This document shows positions 46,937 to 55,551 of a stretch of DNA of 64,000 nucleotides, in pieces. The position numbers and the translations under genes are program-made. A model generated the notes under the pieces. It searched no databases. It was not told the origin of the DNA and was given only the letters and a program-made list of their open reading frames with translations. The DNA is from Actinoalloteichus_B caeruleus (GTDB lineage Bacteria > Actinomycetota > Actinomycetes > Mycobacteriales > Pseudonocardiaceae). Every line of letters begins with the position of its first letter. Position 1 is the first letter of the stretch. The stretch lies in assembly GCF_000718005.1 (NCBI RefSeq), contig NZ_JODV01000023.1; one strand, 5' to 3'.

Positions 46937-46990
46937 TTCTCCTTCGAGGTTTTCCGGAGGGACAGGCCGCGCGGGATCGCGCGGCGGGGT

Positions 46991-48280
46991 TCACACCGCC
47001 TCGGAGCGCAGGGCGGCGGTGAGACGCGGGTACAGGTCGTGGACCGCCCGGTGGGTGTGCCAGCGGGCGAGGGTGCGGGTGAGCCTGCGGAGGTCGACGG
47101 CGACGGTGGCGGAGCTGACGACGGTGACCGCCGGGAGCAGCCGTTCGGCCAGCGCGCAGGCCTGGTCCACCTCGCCGGCGGCCGCGTGCGCGAGGGCGAG
47201 CCGCAGCCCCCAGCGGGCGCGGCTGCGCAGCGCCGTCGCGGGCAGCGCCTCGACCTGCTTCTCCAACACCTCCACCGCCTGCGCGGGCCGGCCGAGCTCG
47301 AACAGGCACCACCCGGCGGTCATCTCCGCGACGTCGGCCACCGTGGTGGTGCCCAGCACCGGGCCCTCGTTGTCCTCCTGGCGGGCGAACAGCTCCCGGG
47401 AGCGGTCCAGGGCGCGGTGGCACCCGGTGTGGTCACCGGCCAGCGCGTGGCCCTGCGCCTCCCGGCTCGCCGCGAGGGCCAGCACCCGGCCGGGGGCGTG
47501 GCCGTCCCGCTGGGCCCGTCTGGACAGGTCGATGGTCTGGGCGGCGTCCTCCCGGTAGAGGGTGACCAGAGCGCGCTGCACGAGGGAGTAGGTGACCAGG
47601 TGCGGGTCGTGGCCCTCGGTGGCGAGGTCCACGGCCAGCCGCGTCCACCACAGGGCCGACTGGTCGTTCCCGGACTCCTGCGCCATCCAACCGGTGAGTT
47701 CGGCGTAGCGGGCGCACAGCGCGAGCAGTTCGACTCGGGTCCGCTCCGGGGCGGATCCGGCGAGGTTGCGCAGTGCGTCGGTCTGCGTGACGAGCGAGGG
47801 CAACACCACGCTGGGGCTGGCGGTCTGCGCGAGGGTGCGCAGGTTCTCGAACAGCGCGCGGAAGAGGTCCACGGCGGGCTGTTCGGCCGCCGTGGCCGCC
47901 ACCCCCTGCCCGGTGAGGGTGAAACCCATCAACGAGCCCGCCCCGAGGGCGAGCGCGTCTCTCCTGTTCATGGGTCGGAACCAGCTGGAGCCGCCCTGGG
48001 TGAGGTTCATCAGCCATACCTCGCGATCCTCGGAGTCCACCTCGGTAGTCGCGGGTTCGGGTTTCCGGGGGGTGGCGAGGGAGGCGAGTCTCCCGTCAGC
48101 GTGGAGAACCGCGTCGCAGCGGCGGGCCACGTCCGGGCGTGCCGGTTTGGACCCGTTCTCCAGTTTGCTCAGGTATCCCTTGCTGTAATGCGCGAGATTC
48201 GCGAACTCGCCCAGGGACAGCCCCGCTTTCCTCCGTAACCGTCGAAGCTCCGCACCGAACAGTGTGGATTCCTCCGCCAC
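46991..48280 (-). CDS. XRE-family HTH regulator with TPR-like C-terminus
   Basis: The product is 429 residues from GTG 48280, after GGGGAGG. The HTH (~8-60) reads LRRLRRKAGLSLGEFANLA then HYSKGYLSKLENGSKPA. Residues ~104-130 carry MNRRDALALGAGSLMGF, a segment often seen in this actinobacterial regulator class. The C-terminal ~270 residues are tandem helices of TPR type (ELLALCARYAELTGWMAQES, WWTRLAVDLATEGHDP, MTAGWCLFELGRPAQAV). It lies 54 bp upstream of the TIR gene on the same strand and is the likely first gene of the operon and its controller. Confidence 0.9.
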   Translation of the reverse strand: MAEESTLFGAELRRLRRKAGLSLGEFANLAHYSKGYLSKLENGSKPARPDVARRCDAVLHADGRLASLATPRKPEPATTEVDSEDREVWLMNLTQGGSSWFRPMNRRDALALGAGSLMGFTLTGQGVAATAAEQPAVDLFRALFENLRTLAQTASPSVVLPSLVTQTDALRNLAGSAPERTRVELLALCARYAELTGWMAQESGNDQSALWWTRLAVDLATEGHDPHLVTYSLVQRALVTLYREDAAQTIDLSRRAQRDGHAPGRVLALAASREAQGHALAGDHTGCHRALDRSRELFARQEDNEGPVLGTTTVADVAEMTAGWCLFELGRPAQAVEVLEKQVEALPATALRSRARWGLRLALAHAAAGEVDQACALAERLLPAVTVVSSATVAVDLRRLTRTLARWHTHRAVHDLYPRLTAALRSEAV

Positions 48281-48431
48281 TCGCGCCTCCCCGTTTCCCG
48301 TTGCCTCCCGGCGAGGTACGCGGAAACCGCTGGTTGCCGGGTCCGTCCCCGATGACCCTTGAGTCAGGACACGGGGAGCACCGACAACACTACGGAACGT
48401 GTCGGGCGCCTGTGCGAGGGAGGAGGCAGTC

Positions 48432-48701
48432 ATGGCGTGGGAGCGGCTGAGGTCGGCGGTGGGGGGCACGGCCTCGCACCTGGTGTGCACGGTGGTGTTC
48501 ACCCTGGTGCAGGGATGGGCGTTGGTGTCGCTGGTGGCGGGTGCGGGGGTCGGGCGGCTGCCGCTCGCCCTGGTGGCGGCCGCCGCGGTGGTCGCCGTCG
48601 CGGACGGGTGGCGTGATCTGCTCGTCTTCATACGCGACACCTGTTCACCTCGGTTCTCGCCGCATTCTGTCGAGGAAAGCGGCGAGTTAGCCGGAAGATG
48701 A
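48432..48701 (+). CDS. Small two-span membrane protein
   Basis: The product is 89 residues; the ATG at 48432 follows a perfect AGGAGG at 48421-48426. Two hydrophobic segments are visible (HLVCTVVFTLVQGWALVSLV and LPLALVAAAAVVAVA), with a polar tail ending ESGELAGR. It is divergent from the XRE regulator with a 151-bp shared promoter region, so it may be part of the same regulon. No family recognised. Confidence 0.7.
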   Translation: MAWERLRSAVGGTASHLVCTVVFTLVQGWALVSLVAGAGVGRLPLALVAAAAVVAVADGWRDLLVFIRDTCSPRFSPHSVEESGELAGR

Positions 48702-48798
48702 CGGGGTTTCCCGTTTCCCAGTTGGCGTGGCGCCGGGCAACCCCCGGTAACCGGTAATGCCGAACGGTTGTCGCGCTGGTGGTTGGGGAACGCGAAAG

Positions 48799-48825
48799 CC
48801 CCCAACCGGGGGAATTGGTTGGGGG
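48799..48825 (+). terminator. Hairpin terminator after small membrane protein
   Basis: CCCCCAACC (48799-48807) pairs with GGTTGGGGG (48817-48825) over a 9-base loop, preceded by GCGAAAG. It lies about 100 bases after the stop. Confidence 0.65.
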
Positions 48826-50331
48826 AGTGGGTGGACCTCGTTCCGGTGTCGCGCACCCGGTTTCGGTTGTGCGGCACACCGGTTCCGGGACTCGCGCGGG
48901 TATCCGTCGGGGGTCGGCGCGTGGACCGGCACCGGTGGGACGGAGCCGGAACGTGGGGGAAGGCACGGCCGCGCGTCGTCCTCGTCAGGCGGCGGCCGTG
49001 CCCGCCATGTCGGGAGTGCTGTTCGCCGAGCTGTGCCACGACCCGGGGGCCCGGCAGGGGGTTGCCGCGCACCTCCGGCCGGCGAGCATCGGCCCGGTGG
49101 TGGGGGATCAGGATCGGACCGGCCGCGAGCGCACGTCCCGGCCGGTGCGTTCCGAGGCGGCGAACGGAGCCGCCGAGCACCCCGCCGGTGACCACCCGCC
49201 GGGTTCCGTGCTCGGACTGGCGGAGGTCCTGGCCTAGCGGAGGGCCGGCGGTGTTCGAGGTGGTCCTCGCCGTGTCCCGGGTGGGGTGCGGGGGCGCGGA
49301 CGGGGATGAGGCCGCCCCGAGGACCGTTCGCCCGGTCACGGTCGAGTGGACGCGGTGGCCGGCCGCCCTGAGGCCGAGGCGCCGGCGGCTCCAGCGGCGG
49401 TGCCCTCCCGAGTGGACCACCGTCCGGGGAGAACGGGTTCCGCCTCGGACCGGCGCCGCCGTGCTGGCTCGACGCCGAACGGCCGCGCGCGGGCGGACGA
49501 ACCCTCGACCGGGTGTGGTCGTCGTTCAACCCGAACGACATCCCACCGCCTCCCGGGTGCGCCGCCCCGGGCGGTCCCGGGGCGAGGGGGTCCGCGCGGT
49601 GCCTGGCCCCACGCCGGGCACGGCCCGAATCCGCCGAGCGTTCCGCCACCGGCGACATCCCGTCCCGGTGCGGCGGGCGGGAACGCCGGTGCGGGACGGC
49701 GCGAGGCCCGCGTGTCGCCGACGAGCGGATCCTCCGCGCCGAGGCCCGGGCGGACCGCGAACGCGAGTCGCTCGGCCGACGGCCCCTGGGCGCCTGTTCG
49801 GACGGTCGCGCCGATCGCCGGCCGTGCCGCCGGATCTCGCGGCTACCGGCGTCGGCTCGTCGAGAGGCCGCCTCCTGGGCGCGTGGCACGAGCCCGTCCC
49901 GCCCGGACCTGAGGTGTTCCACGTGGGTCGGCGGGGCCGAGCCCGGGCTACCGGTGGTGCTGGGCCGGCCGTGGCGGGCGCGTGGTGGGGCGGCCACGGT
50001 GGGACCGCCCTCCTCTCACGGGTGAGTGGTGGTGGAGGACGAGAAGGCGGACGTCGTCTCCCCGGGGGCAGCTCCGCGGCGGCGACTGGTGGCCGGTCGG
50101 GCTGGTCCCGCCGACCGGTGCTCGTCCCCCGCGTGGCGTGCCCGGCTCGGCGGTGTCGTTCCGGGACGACGGCACCCGGGCTGGTGTGGGGCCGACCGGT
50201 TCTCCGACCCGGTGGCGGCCGGGTCGGAGAACGCCGGTCCCTGAGGGCGCCCGTGGTGCGCGTCCCACCCGGACCACCTCACGGCGGTGGGGGCCGGGAA
50301 CGCGACTCCGGCGGGCGCGGGTGGGGTGGGG
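48826..50331. other. 1.5-kb gene-poor, extremely G+C-rich stretch
   Basis: Long open frames exist on both strands, but they are Arg/Gly/Pro-rich, lack ribosome sites and show no domain, so I take them as chance frames in G+C-rich DNA. A decayed gene cannot be excluded. Confidence 0.5.
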
Positions 50332-51786
50332 TCATCGCGGAGTCCTCTCCCGAACCCGGTTCGGGGAGTCCCACTCCTCGTCGCCGGGAACCCCTGGTCC
50401 CACCAGGATCATCGACCAGTGGTCGGGGTCGCCCTCGAGGCGCACCGGCACCAGGGCCCGGCGGCGGTCACCCCGCACGTCCCACCGGCGGGGGCGGAGC
50501 CGCATCGGCACCGCCTCGCCCCGTTCCTGCGCCTCGAAGTGCACGGCCCTGGCGCGACGCCACCAGACGACGGTGCGCACCGAGCCCAGCAGCAGCATCG
50601 CGAACGCCCCGGCCAGTCCGACCTGGTAGGCGTGTTGGACCGACATCGACCGGCTGAGGTCCAGCAACACGCCGATGAGCAGGGTGGACGAGGCGGTCGC
50701 CAGGTGTCCGCCCACGTTGGCCAGGCCGATGGCGGTGCCCATCTGCCGCATGGGGTTGTAGTCGCGGATCAGGGCGAAGGCGACGGCGGTGATCGGGCCG
50801 CCGCTGGCGAACACCAGGAACGCCACGCAGGCCAACATCGCCGGCGGTGTCCCGTCGGGCCACAGGGTCAGCAGCAGCATTCCCGTGATGCTCAGGGCGA
50901 GGTAGGCCAGCACCCACCACATGCCCGACTCCGGGCGGAGCCGCATGCTGGCACCGATGATCGGTCCGCCAACCACTCCGGTGAAGACGAACAGCCCGAT
51001 GACCATGCTCGCCGTCGCCGGGCTCAGGCCCAGTGACTCGACCAGGTAGGAGTAGCCCCACAGCAGGCCGAGCATCCCGGGCAGCATCCCGGTGGAGAAG
51101 TGCACCCAGAACGCCAGCCGGGTGCCCGGGATGCGCCACACCTGGGGGAACTGCCGGAACACCGAGGTGGCGTCGACCCGTTCACCCTGGGGCTCGGTGC
51201 TGTCCTCGTCGAGCCGGCCCGGCCGCATCACCAGGCCGACGACCACGGAGTACCCGAGCGTGCCCAGGCCGAGGAGCAGGAAGGTGGTGGTCCAGCCCGC
51301 GTAGCCCAGGGCGAGGGCCAGCGGTACGGTCGCGATGACGCCACCCAGGGCGCCCAACGCGTTGGACATCGCCACCACGAGCGCGTAGTTGCGCGCGGTG
51401 AAGTGGACGGCGATGGTGCGCAGCAGCGCGACCCAGGTCAGGGAGTCGCCGACTCCCACCGTGACCCGGGAGAACAGCGCCAGCGGGTACGAGGTCCCGA
51501 GGGCGAACAGCACCTGGCCCACGCCCATCAGCAGCACCGAGGCGACGAGCACCCGCTTGGGCCCGAACCGGTCGACGAGGAGGCCGGCGGGGATCTGCAT
51601 GATCGCGTAGACGATCAGGTGCAGCACGGTGAAGGTGGCCAGCGCGCTGGAGCTGATCGCGAATCTCTCGCTCGCCATCGGGCCCGCCACTCCGAGCGAG
51701 CCGCGGTGTAGGACGGCGGCGAGGTAGACGACGACGGCAACCGCCCAAATCAGCCACGCCTGCCGTGAAGCACGGTCGGCCGACAC
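50332..51786 (-). CDS. MFS transporter
   Basis: The product is 484 residues from GTG 51786, with GGAGG just upstream. Twelve hydrophobic segments are seen. Family motifs include AGLLVDRFGPKRVL (loop 2-3, motif A) and GVGDSLTWVALLRTIAV in helix 4; helix 5-6 and helix 7-12 follow a central charged loop at ~205-230 (RLDEDSTEPQGERV). The type is closest to nitrate/sugar-phosphate-like 12-TM carriers; the substrate is unknown. The last ~80 residues are a basic cytoplasmic tail. It lies upstream of the polyketide regulators but is separated from them by 1.2 kb. Confidence 0.9.
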   Translation of the reverse strand: MSADRASRQAWLIWAVAVVVYLAAVLHRGSLGVAGPMASERFAISSSALATFTVLHLIVYAIMQIPAGLLVDRFGPKRVLVASVLLMGVGQVLFALGTSYPLALFSRVTVGVGDSLTWVALLRTIAVHFTARNYALVVAMSNALGALGGVIATVPLALALGYAGWTTTFLLLGLGTLGYSVVVGLVMRPGRLDEDSTEPQGERVDATSVFRQFPQVWRIPGTRLAFWVHFSTGMLPGMLGLLWGYSYLVESLGLSPATASMVIGLFVFTGVVGGPIIGASMRLRPESGMWWVLAYLALSITGMLLLTLWPDGTPPAMLACVAFLVFASGGPITAVAFALIRDYNPMRQMGTAIGLANVGGHLATASSTLLIGVLLDLSRSMSVQHAYQVGLAGAFAMLLLGSVRTVVWWRRARAVHFEAQERGEAVPMRLRPRRWDVRGDRRRALVPVRLEGDPDHWSMILVGPGVPGDEEWDSPNRVRERTPR

Positions 51787-53033
51787 AGTGACCTCCAGTG
51801 AAAACGAATTCGGGAGCGGGAGACAGCGCCCCATTACCGGGGAAGCGCACCCGCCCCCGCTGGTCGGAGCGTGAAATTCCGATTACTGAGAGCGACACTA
51901 TCGCCTCTTTTCCCTGTTTCTTGGCGGCGGCGAGATCGACACTCGTTCGTGCTACCGCGCGGCCCTCGCGTTTCCCGCCTCGGAGTGAAGATCGACTTGC
52001 GAAAATCCGGAGAGTGCTCGTGGGTCGCCCCCGGCTGCGGCACGGTCGGCGCGGAACGGGGTGAATCGCCTGCGCAGGACTGGGCGGGCGACAAGACCGC
52101 AAGGGGAGTGACCAGCCGCGACACCGCCGCCGGCTCCCCGGAGGGACGGACGGTCCCTGTGCGGTGACACTCCGCTCCTTCCGCAGGTCATCGCCGGTAC
52201 CACTGCTTCCTCGATCGGGTAAGAAAGCAATTGTGGACGAGTTCGATGCCGCCGAAGGGGTGATGTCGATTCGGGTGCCGGGTCGTGTCGGAAAACGTGA
52301 GAAGTCCCCGGAGTGGCGCGGCTTCGCGGGGGATGTGATTTGTGTCGATCTTAATCGGTACACCGTTTGTTGGTGGTTAGGAAACAGTTCACATCGGGTA
52401 TGTGGGTGCGTTTGCCGCCCGGTCGGGCGGCATTCACCGTGCGGTGGTCGCGCGGGGGCGTCCCGGCGACCGCTCGGTGTCGCCTCGCGGGTGCCCGGTG
52501 GCACTTCGGCGCGCGATCGGGTGCCCGGTGCGGAGAGCGGGTGTTGGGACCGGTGGGCACCGGGGGGCGACGCGTGGTGCGTGCCCGCGTCGGCGCTGGT
52601 CATTCGTTGGGGTGGTGGTGGTGTTCAGATCGGCCAGGACGTGAATGTTGTTCGCCTAATTCTCGGTTCCCGGTGCCCGCCCGTTCGCATTTCGTCGCGA
52701 ATCCGGGTGACAGCGTCGCGCGATCGAGGTCACCGTCTTCCGTCGATCCGATTCCTGCCGTTACGATCGGCTCCGGGCGCAGCGGCACCTGGACATCGCT
52801 CGGACTCGTGGCCAGCGAAACGCACCCAGGACGACGGTGTCCCGTGCCGCGGAGATCGCCGGTGGCGGCCGCCGATCCCGGCCCATCCTCCCGCGAGCGG
52901 AACCGAAGCCTGAACACCGGCGCGACGTTGTTCCCACCGGCGTTGTCGTTTCGCCGCCCGCAGGTCGAACCCGTGTGACATGTCGGTTGGTTCGTCGTGA
53001 TCAACGTCTGGTGAACGAGGGGTCGGGGTTCCA
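51787..53033. other. Long regulatory/gene-poor region before SARP 1
   Basis: No supportable gene. The segment around 52200-52420 is notably AT-richer (for example GATTTGTGTCGATCTTAATC, 52336-52355) and is a likely promoter zone. The part just before the SARP 1 start has no strong ribosome site beyond GAGGGGTCGGGG. Confidence 0.5.
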
Positions 53034-54893
53034 GTGCCGCTGCGATGCAACTTCCTGGGTCCGATGGAGATAACGCTGGACGGGCACGAGTGCACGCCCA
53101 GTCCGTCCAAGCTGCGTACCGTGATCGCGCTGCTCGCCCTGCGGCCCAACCAGCTCGTGCAGGCCAGACAACTCGTCGACGAGCTGTGGGGCCAGAACCC
53201 GCCGGCCACCGCGCCCGCCACCCTCCAGACCTACATCTACAAGCTCCGCAAGATGTTCGTCGCCGTGTCCCCGACCGCCACCGGGCTGTTCTTCACCCGG
53301 CGCGGCGGGTACGGCCTGGAGATCGAACCACGGGACGTCGACTCCTTCCGCTTCCTCGACCTGGTCCGGGTCGGGCTGGGGGCGATGGACAGCGGCGACG
53401 CCGTGCGGGCCAGCGATCTGCTCAACCAGGCCCTCCGCCTGTGGCGGGGGGCCGCGCTCGACGACCTGGACACCGGTCCGGTGCTCGCGGCACAGGTCAC
53501 CAGGTTGGAGGAGAGCCGCCTGCGGGCGTTGGAGACGCGGATCGAGGCCGATCTCCGGCTGGGCCGACACCGCTACCTCATCGGCGAACTCAAGCAGCTC
53601 GTGATCACCCACCCGCTGCACGAGAGCTTCCACGGGCACCTGATGATCGCGCTGCACCAGTGCGGCCGGCAGCACGAGGCGCTGTCGACCTACCAGCGGC
53701 TGCGGCGGTTGATGATCGACGAACTCGGACTCGAGCCGTCCGCCGACCTGCGGAGGCTCCAGCAGGACATCCTCGCCGGCGACGGGCCGGCCCAGCTGCT
53801 GCCCGGCTTCGTGCGGTCCGCTCGGACCGTGCTCGGCAGCCCCGCCCAGCTACCGCCGGCCGTGCCGGACTTCGTGGGGCGGGACACCCAGCTCCGCGAC
53901 TGCGAGGCGTGGGTCCGCGCCCAGGTGGAGGACGGCACGTCCCGGCCGGTGGTCGTGGTGCGGGGACTGCCCGGAATCGGCCGACGGGCCTTCACCACCC
54001 AGCTCGCCCACCGGGTGCGGGAACTGTTCCCCGACGGCCAGTTCCACCTCGACATGGCCGGCGCCGGCCCGGGCCGCGCCCACGACGCCCTCGCCCGGTT
54101 CCTGCGGGCGGCCGGCTTCGCCGAACCCGAGGTTCCCTCGGGCACCGAGGAACGGGCCGACGTCTTCCGGACCTGGACGGCCAGCCGCCGGGTCCTCGTC
54201 TCCCTCACCGCGCCCGCCTCGGCGGAGGACGTCCTGCCGCTGTTGCCCACCGGCCCGCACTGCGCCGGGCTGATCGCCGCCCCCGGCGGCCTCGGCGAGG
54301 TCAGCGGTGCGCGCGCGGTGGACCTGGAACCCCTGACCACCCGGGAGTGCCTGGAACTGCTGACCTCGGTGGTCGGTCGACGGCGCGTCCTGGCCGAGCG
54401 GGAACAGGCCGAGCACCTCGCGGGGCTGTGCGGTGGGCTGCCGTTGGCGATCCGCTGCATCGGCGCGCGACTCGCCGCCGTCAGCCCGTGGCCGATCCGC
54501 AACGTGCTCCGGCAGCTGGAGGCGAGCCCGGCGAGCCTGCTCGACCTGCTCGCCTTCAACGGCCTGGACGTGCGCGCGCGGTTCGAGGCCGGCTGCCGGG
54601 GGCTGCCCCGGAGGGCCTTCGACGCGCTCTGCCTGCTGGCCACCCTCGACGAACCGGAGTTCGCCGCGCACCAGGTCGCGCCCTGGCTGGGCTGTTCGAC
54701 GGTCGCCGCGGACCAGGTGTTGATGCAGTTGGCGCAGTGGCGGTTGTTGGAACCCCGGATGCGGGAGACCGGCCGCGCCGAGTCGGAGCTGCGCTTCACC
54801 TTCCACCCGCTGCTGCGGCTGTTCGCCAGCGAGCGGATGCGAGCGTCGGTGGACGGGCCGGACGCGGTGCGGCGGACCGGTACCGACGGCTGA
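53034..54893 (+). CDS. SARP-type regulator with BTAD and degenerate NB-ARC domain (SARP 1)
   Basis: The product is 619 residues with a GTG start. Residues ~1-95 are an OmpR-like winged helix (FLGPMEITLDGHE, SKLRTVIALLALRPNQLV, TLQTYIYKLRKMF). Residues ~100-250 are the bacterial transcriptional activation domain (RLRALETRIEADLRLGRH, RQHEALSTYQRLRRLMID). Residues ~280-600 look like an AfsR-type NB-ARC module (PAVPDFVGRDTQLRDCE), but the P-loop is GLPGIGRRAF, so the usual GK[ST] is gone. SARPs activate antibiotic clusters. It is convergent with a second SARP, and the two flank the way into the type II PKS genes. Confidence 0.93.
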   Translation: MPLRCNFLGPMEITLDGHECTPSPSKLRTVIALLALRPNQLVQARQLVDELWGQNPPATAPATLQTYIYKLRKMFVAVSPTATGLFFTRRGGYGLEIEPRDVDSFRFLDLVRVGLGAMDSGDAVRASDLLNQALRLWRGAALDDLDTGPVLAAQVTRLEESRLRALETRIEADLRLGRHRYLIGELKQLVITHPLHESFHGHLMIALHQCGRQHEALSTYQRLRRLMIDELGLEPSADLRRLQQDILAGDGPAQLLPGFVRSARTVLGSPAQLPPAVPDFVGRDTQLRDCEAWVRAQVEDGTSRPVVVVRGLPGIGRRAFTTQLAHRVRELFPDGQFHLDMAGAGPGRAHDALARFLRAAGFAEPEVPSGTEERADVFRTWTASRRVLVSLTAPASAEDVLPLLPTGPHCAGLIAAPGGLGEVSGARAVDLEPLTTRECLELLTSVVGRRRVLAEREQAEHLAGLCGGLPLAIRCIGARLAAVSPWPIRNVLRQLEASPASLLDLLAFNGLDVRARFEAGCRGLPRRAFDALCLLATLDEPEFAAHQVAPWLGCSTVAADQVLMQLAQWRLLEPRMRETGRAESELRFTFHPLLRLFASERMRASVDGPDAVRRTGTDG

Positions 54894-54900
54894 CGGATGT

Positions 54901-54934
54901 CCCGCCCCGGCCGGGCCCCCGCGGCCGGGGCGGG
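54901..54934 (+). terminator. Terminator of SARP 1
   Basis: CCCGCCCCGGCCG (54901-54913) pairs perfectly with CGGCCGGGGCGGG (54922-54934), 8-base loop, 7 bases past the stop. Confidence 0.8.
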
Positions 54935-55529
54935 GTGCGGATGGGAGCGCCGGCCACGGGTTCGGCGCGCGACCGCCGCCCGGTGTTCCGGGCCGCCGGC
55001 CGGGGCCCGGGTCCACTCCGGTCAGCCGGCGGGCGTCTGGGTGCCCGGGGTGACCGGTCGGGCACCTGCTCCTGGGAGGCAGGCCCCTCCGTTCCCGCTG
55101 CCCGGGGCGGAGGCCCGCCGTGCCCCGGCCACCACCCCGGACGCGGCCCGTGCCGGCCGCGTGCCCTCCTCCGCCCGACATGGATCAGGCTTCGCGGGTG
55201 CCGAGGCACCAGCCGGGGCCTTCCCCCTGGTCGAACCGGCGCCCAGGGGCGGCGACCAGGCCTGGTGGTCCCGAAGGACCGCACCGGGGCACGGGCCACC
55301 ACCGCGGCGGTTTCCCCGTGCGGCGGGGGGACGACCAGCACGCCGCGCGACCGTCGCACGGCCCGGCGACCCGCCGGAACCGCCCGAGTTCGTCCGGGCA
55401 CACCTCGTCCCGGGGCCGGGGCAGCGCGACCACCGCACCGCCGGTCCGAACCCCGCACCGGGGCGCGGCCCAGCCCCGTGCCGCCACCCGCCGGCTCCGG
55501 TACCTCCGCCCGAGGACGCCGCCCGCCCG
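54935..55529. other. Intergenic between convergent SARP genes
   Basis: About 600 bases of very G+C-rich DNA with no supportable gene. Confidence 0.5.
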
Positions 55530-55551
55530 CCCGCCCGGCCGGCCGGGCGGG
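55530..55551 (-). terminator. Terminator of SARP 2
   Basis: A perfect 22-bp palindrome, CCCGCCCGGCC followed by its complement, directly abuts the SARP 2 stop. A short GCCC tandem run precedes it. Confidence 0.55.

Noticed and set aside
48768..50657. 629-codon plus-strand frame in the gene-poor stretch
   Set aside because: No ribosome site, no domain, Arg/Gly/Pro-rich, and it runs into the antisense of the MFS gene.
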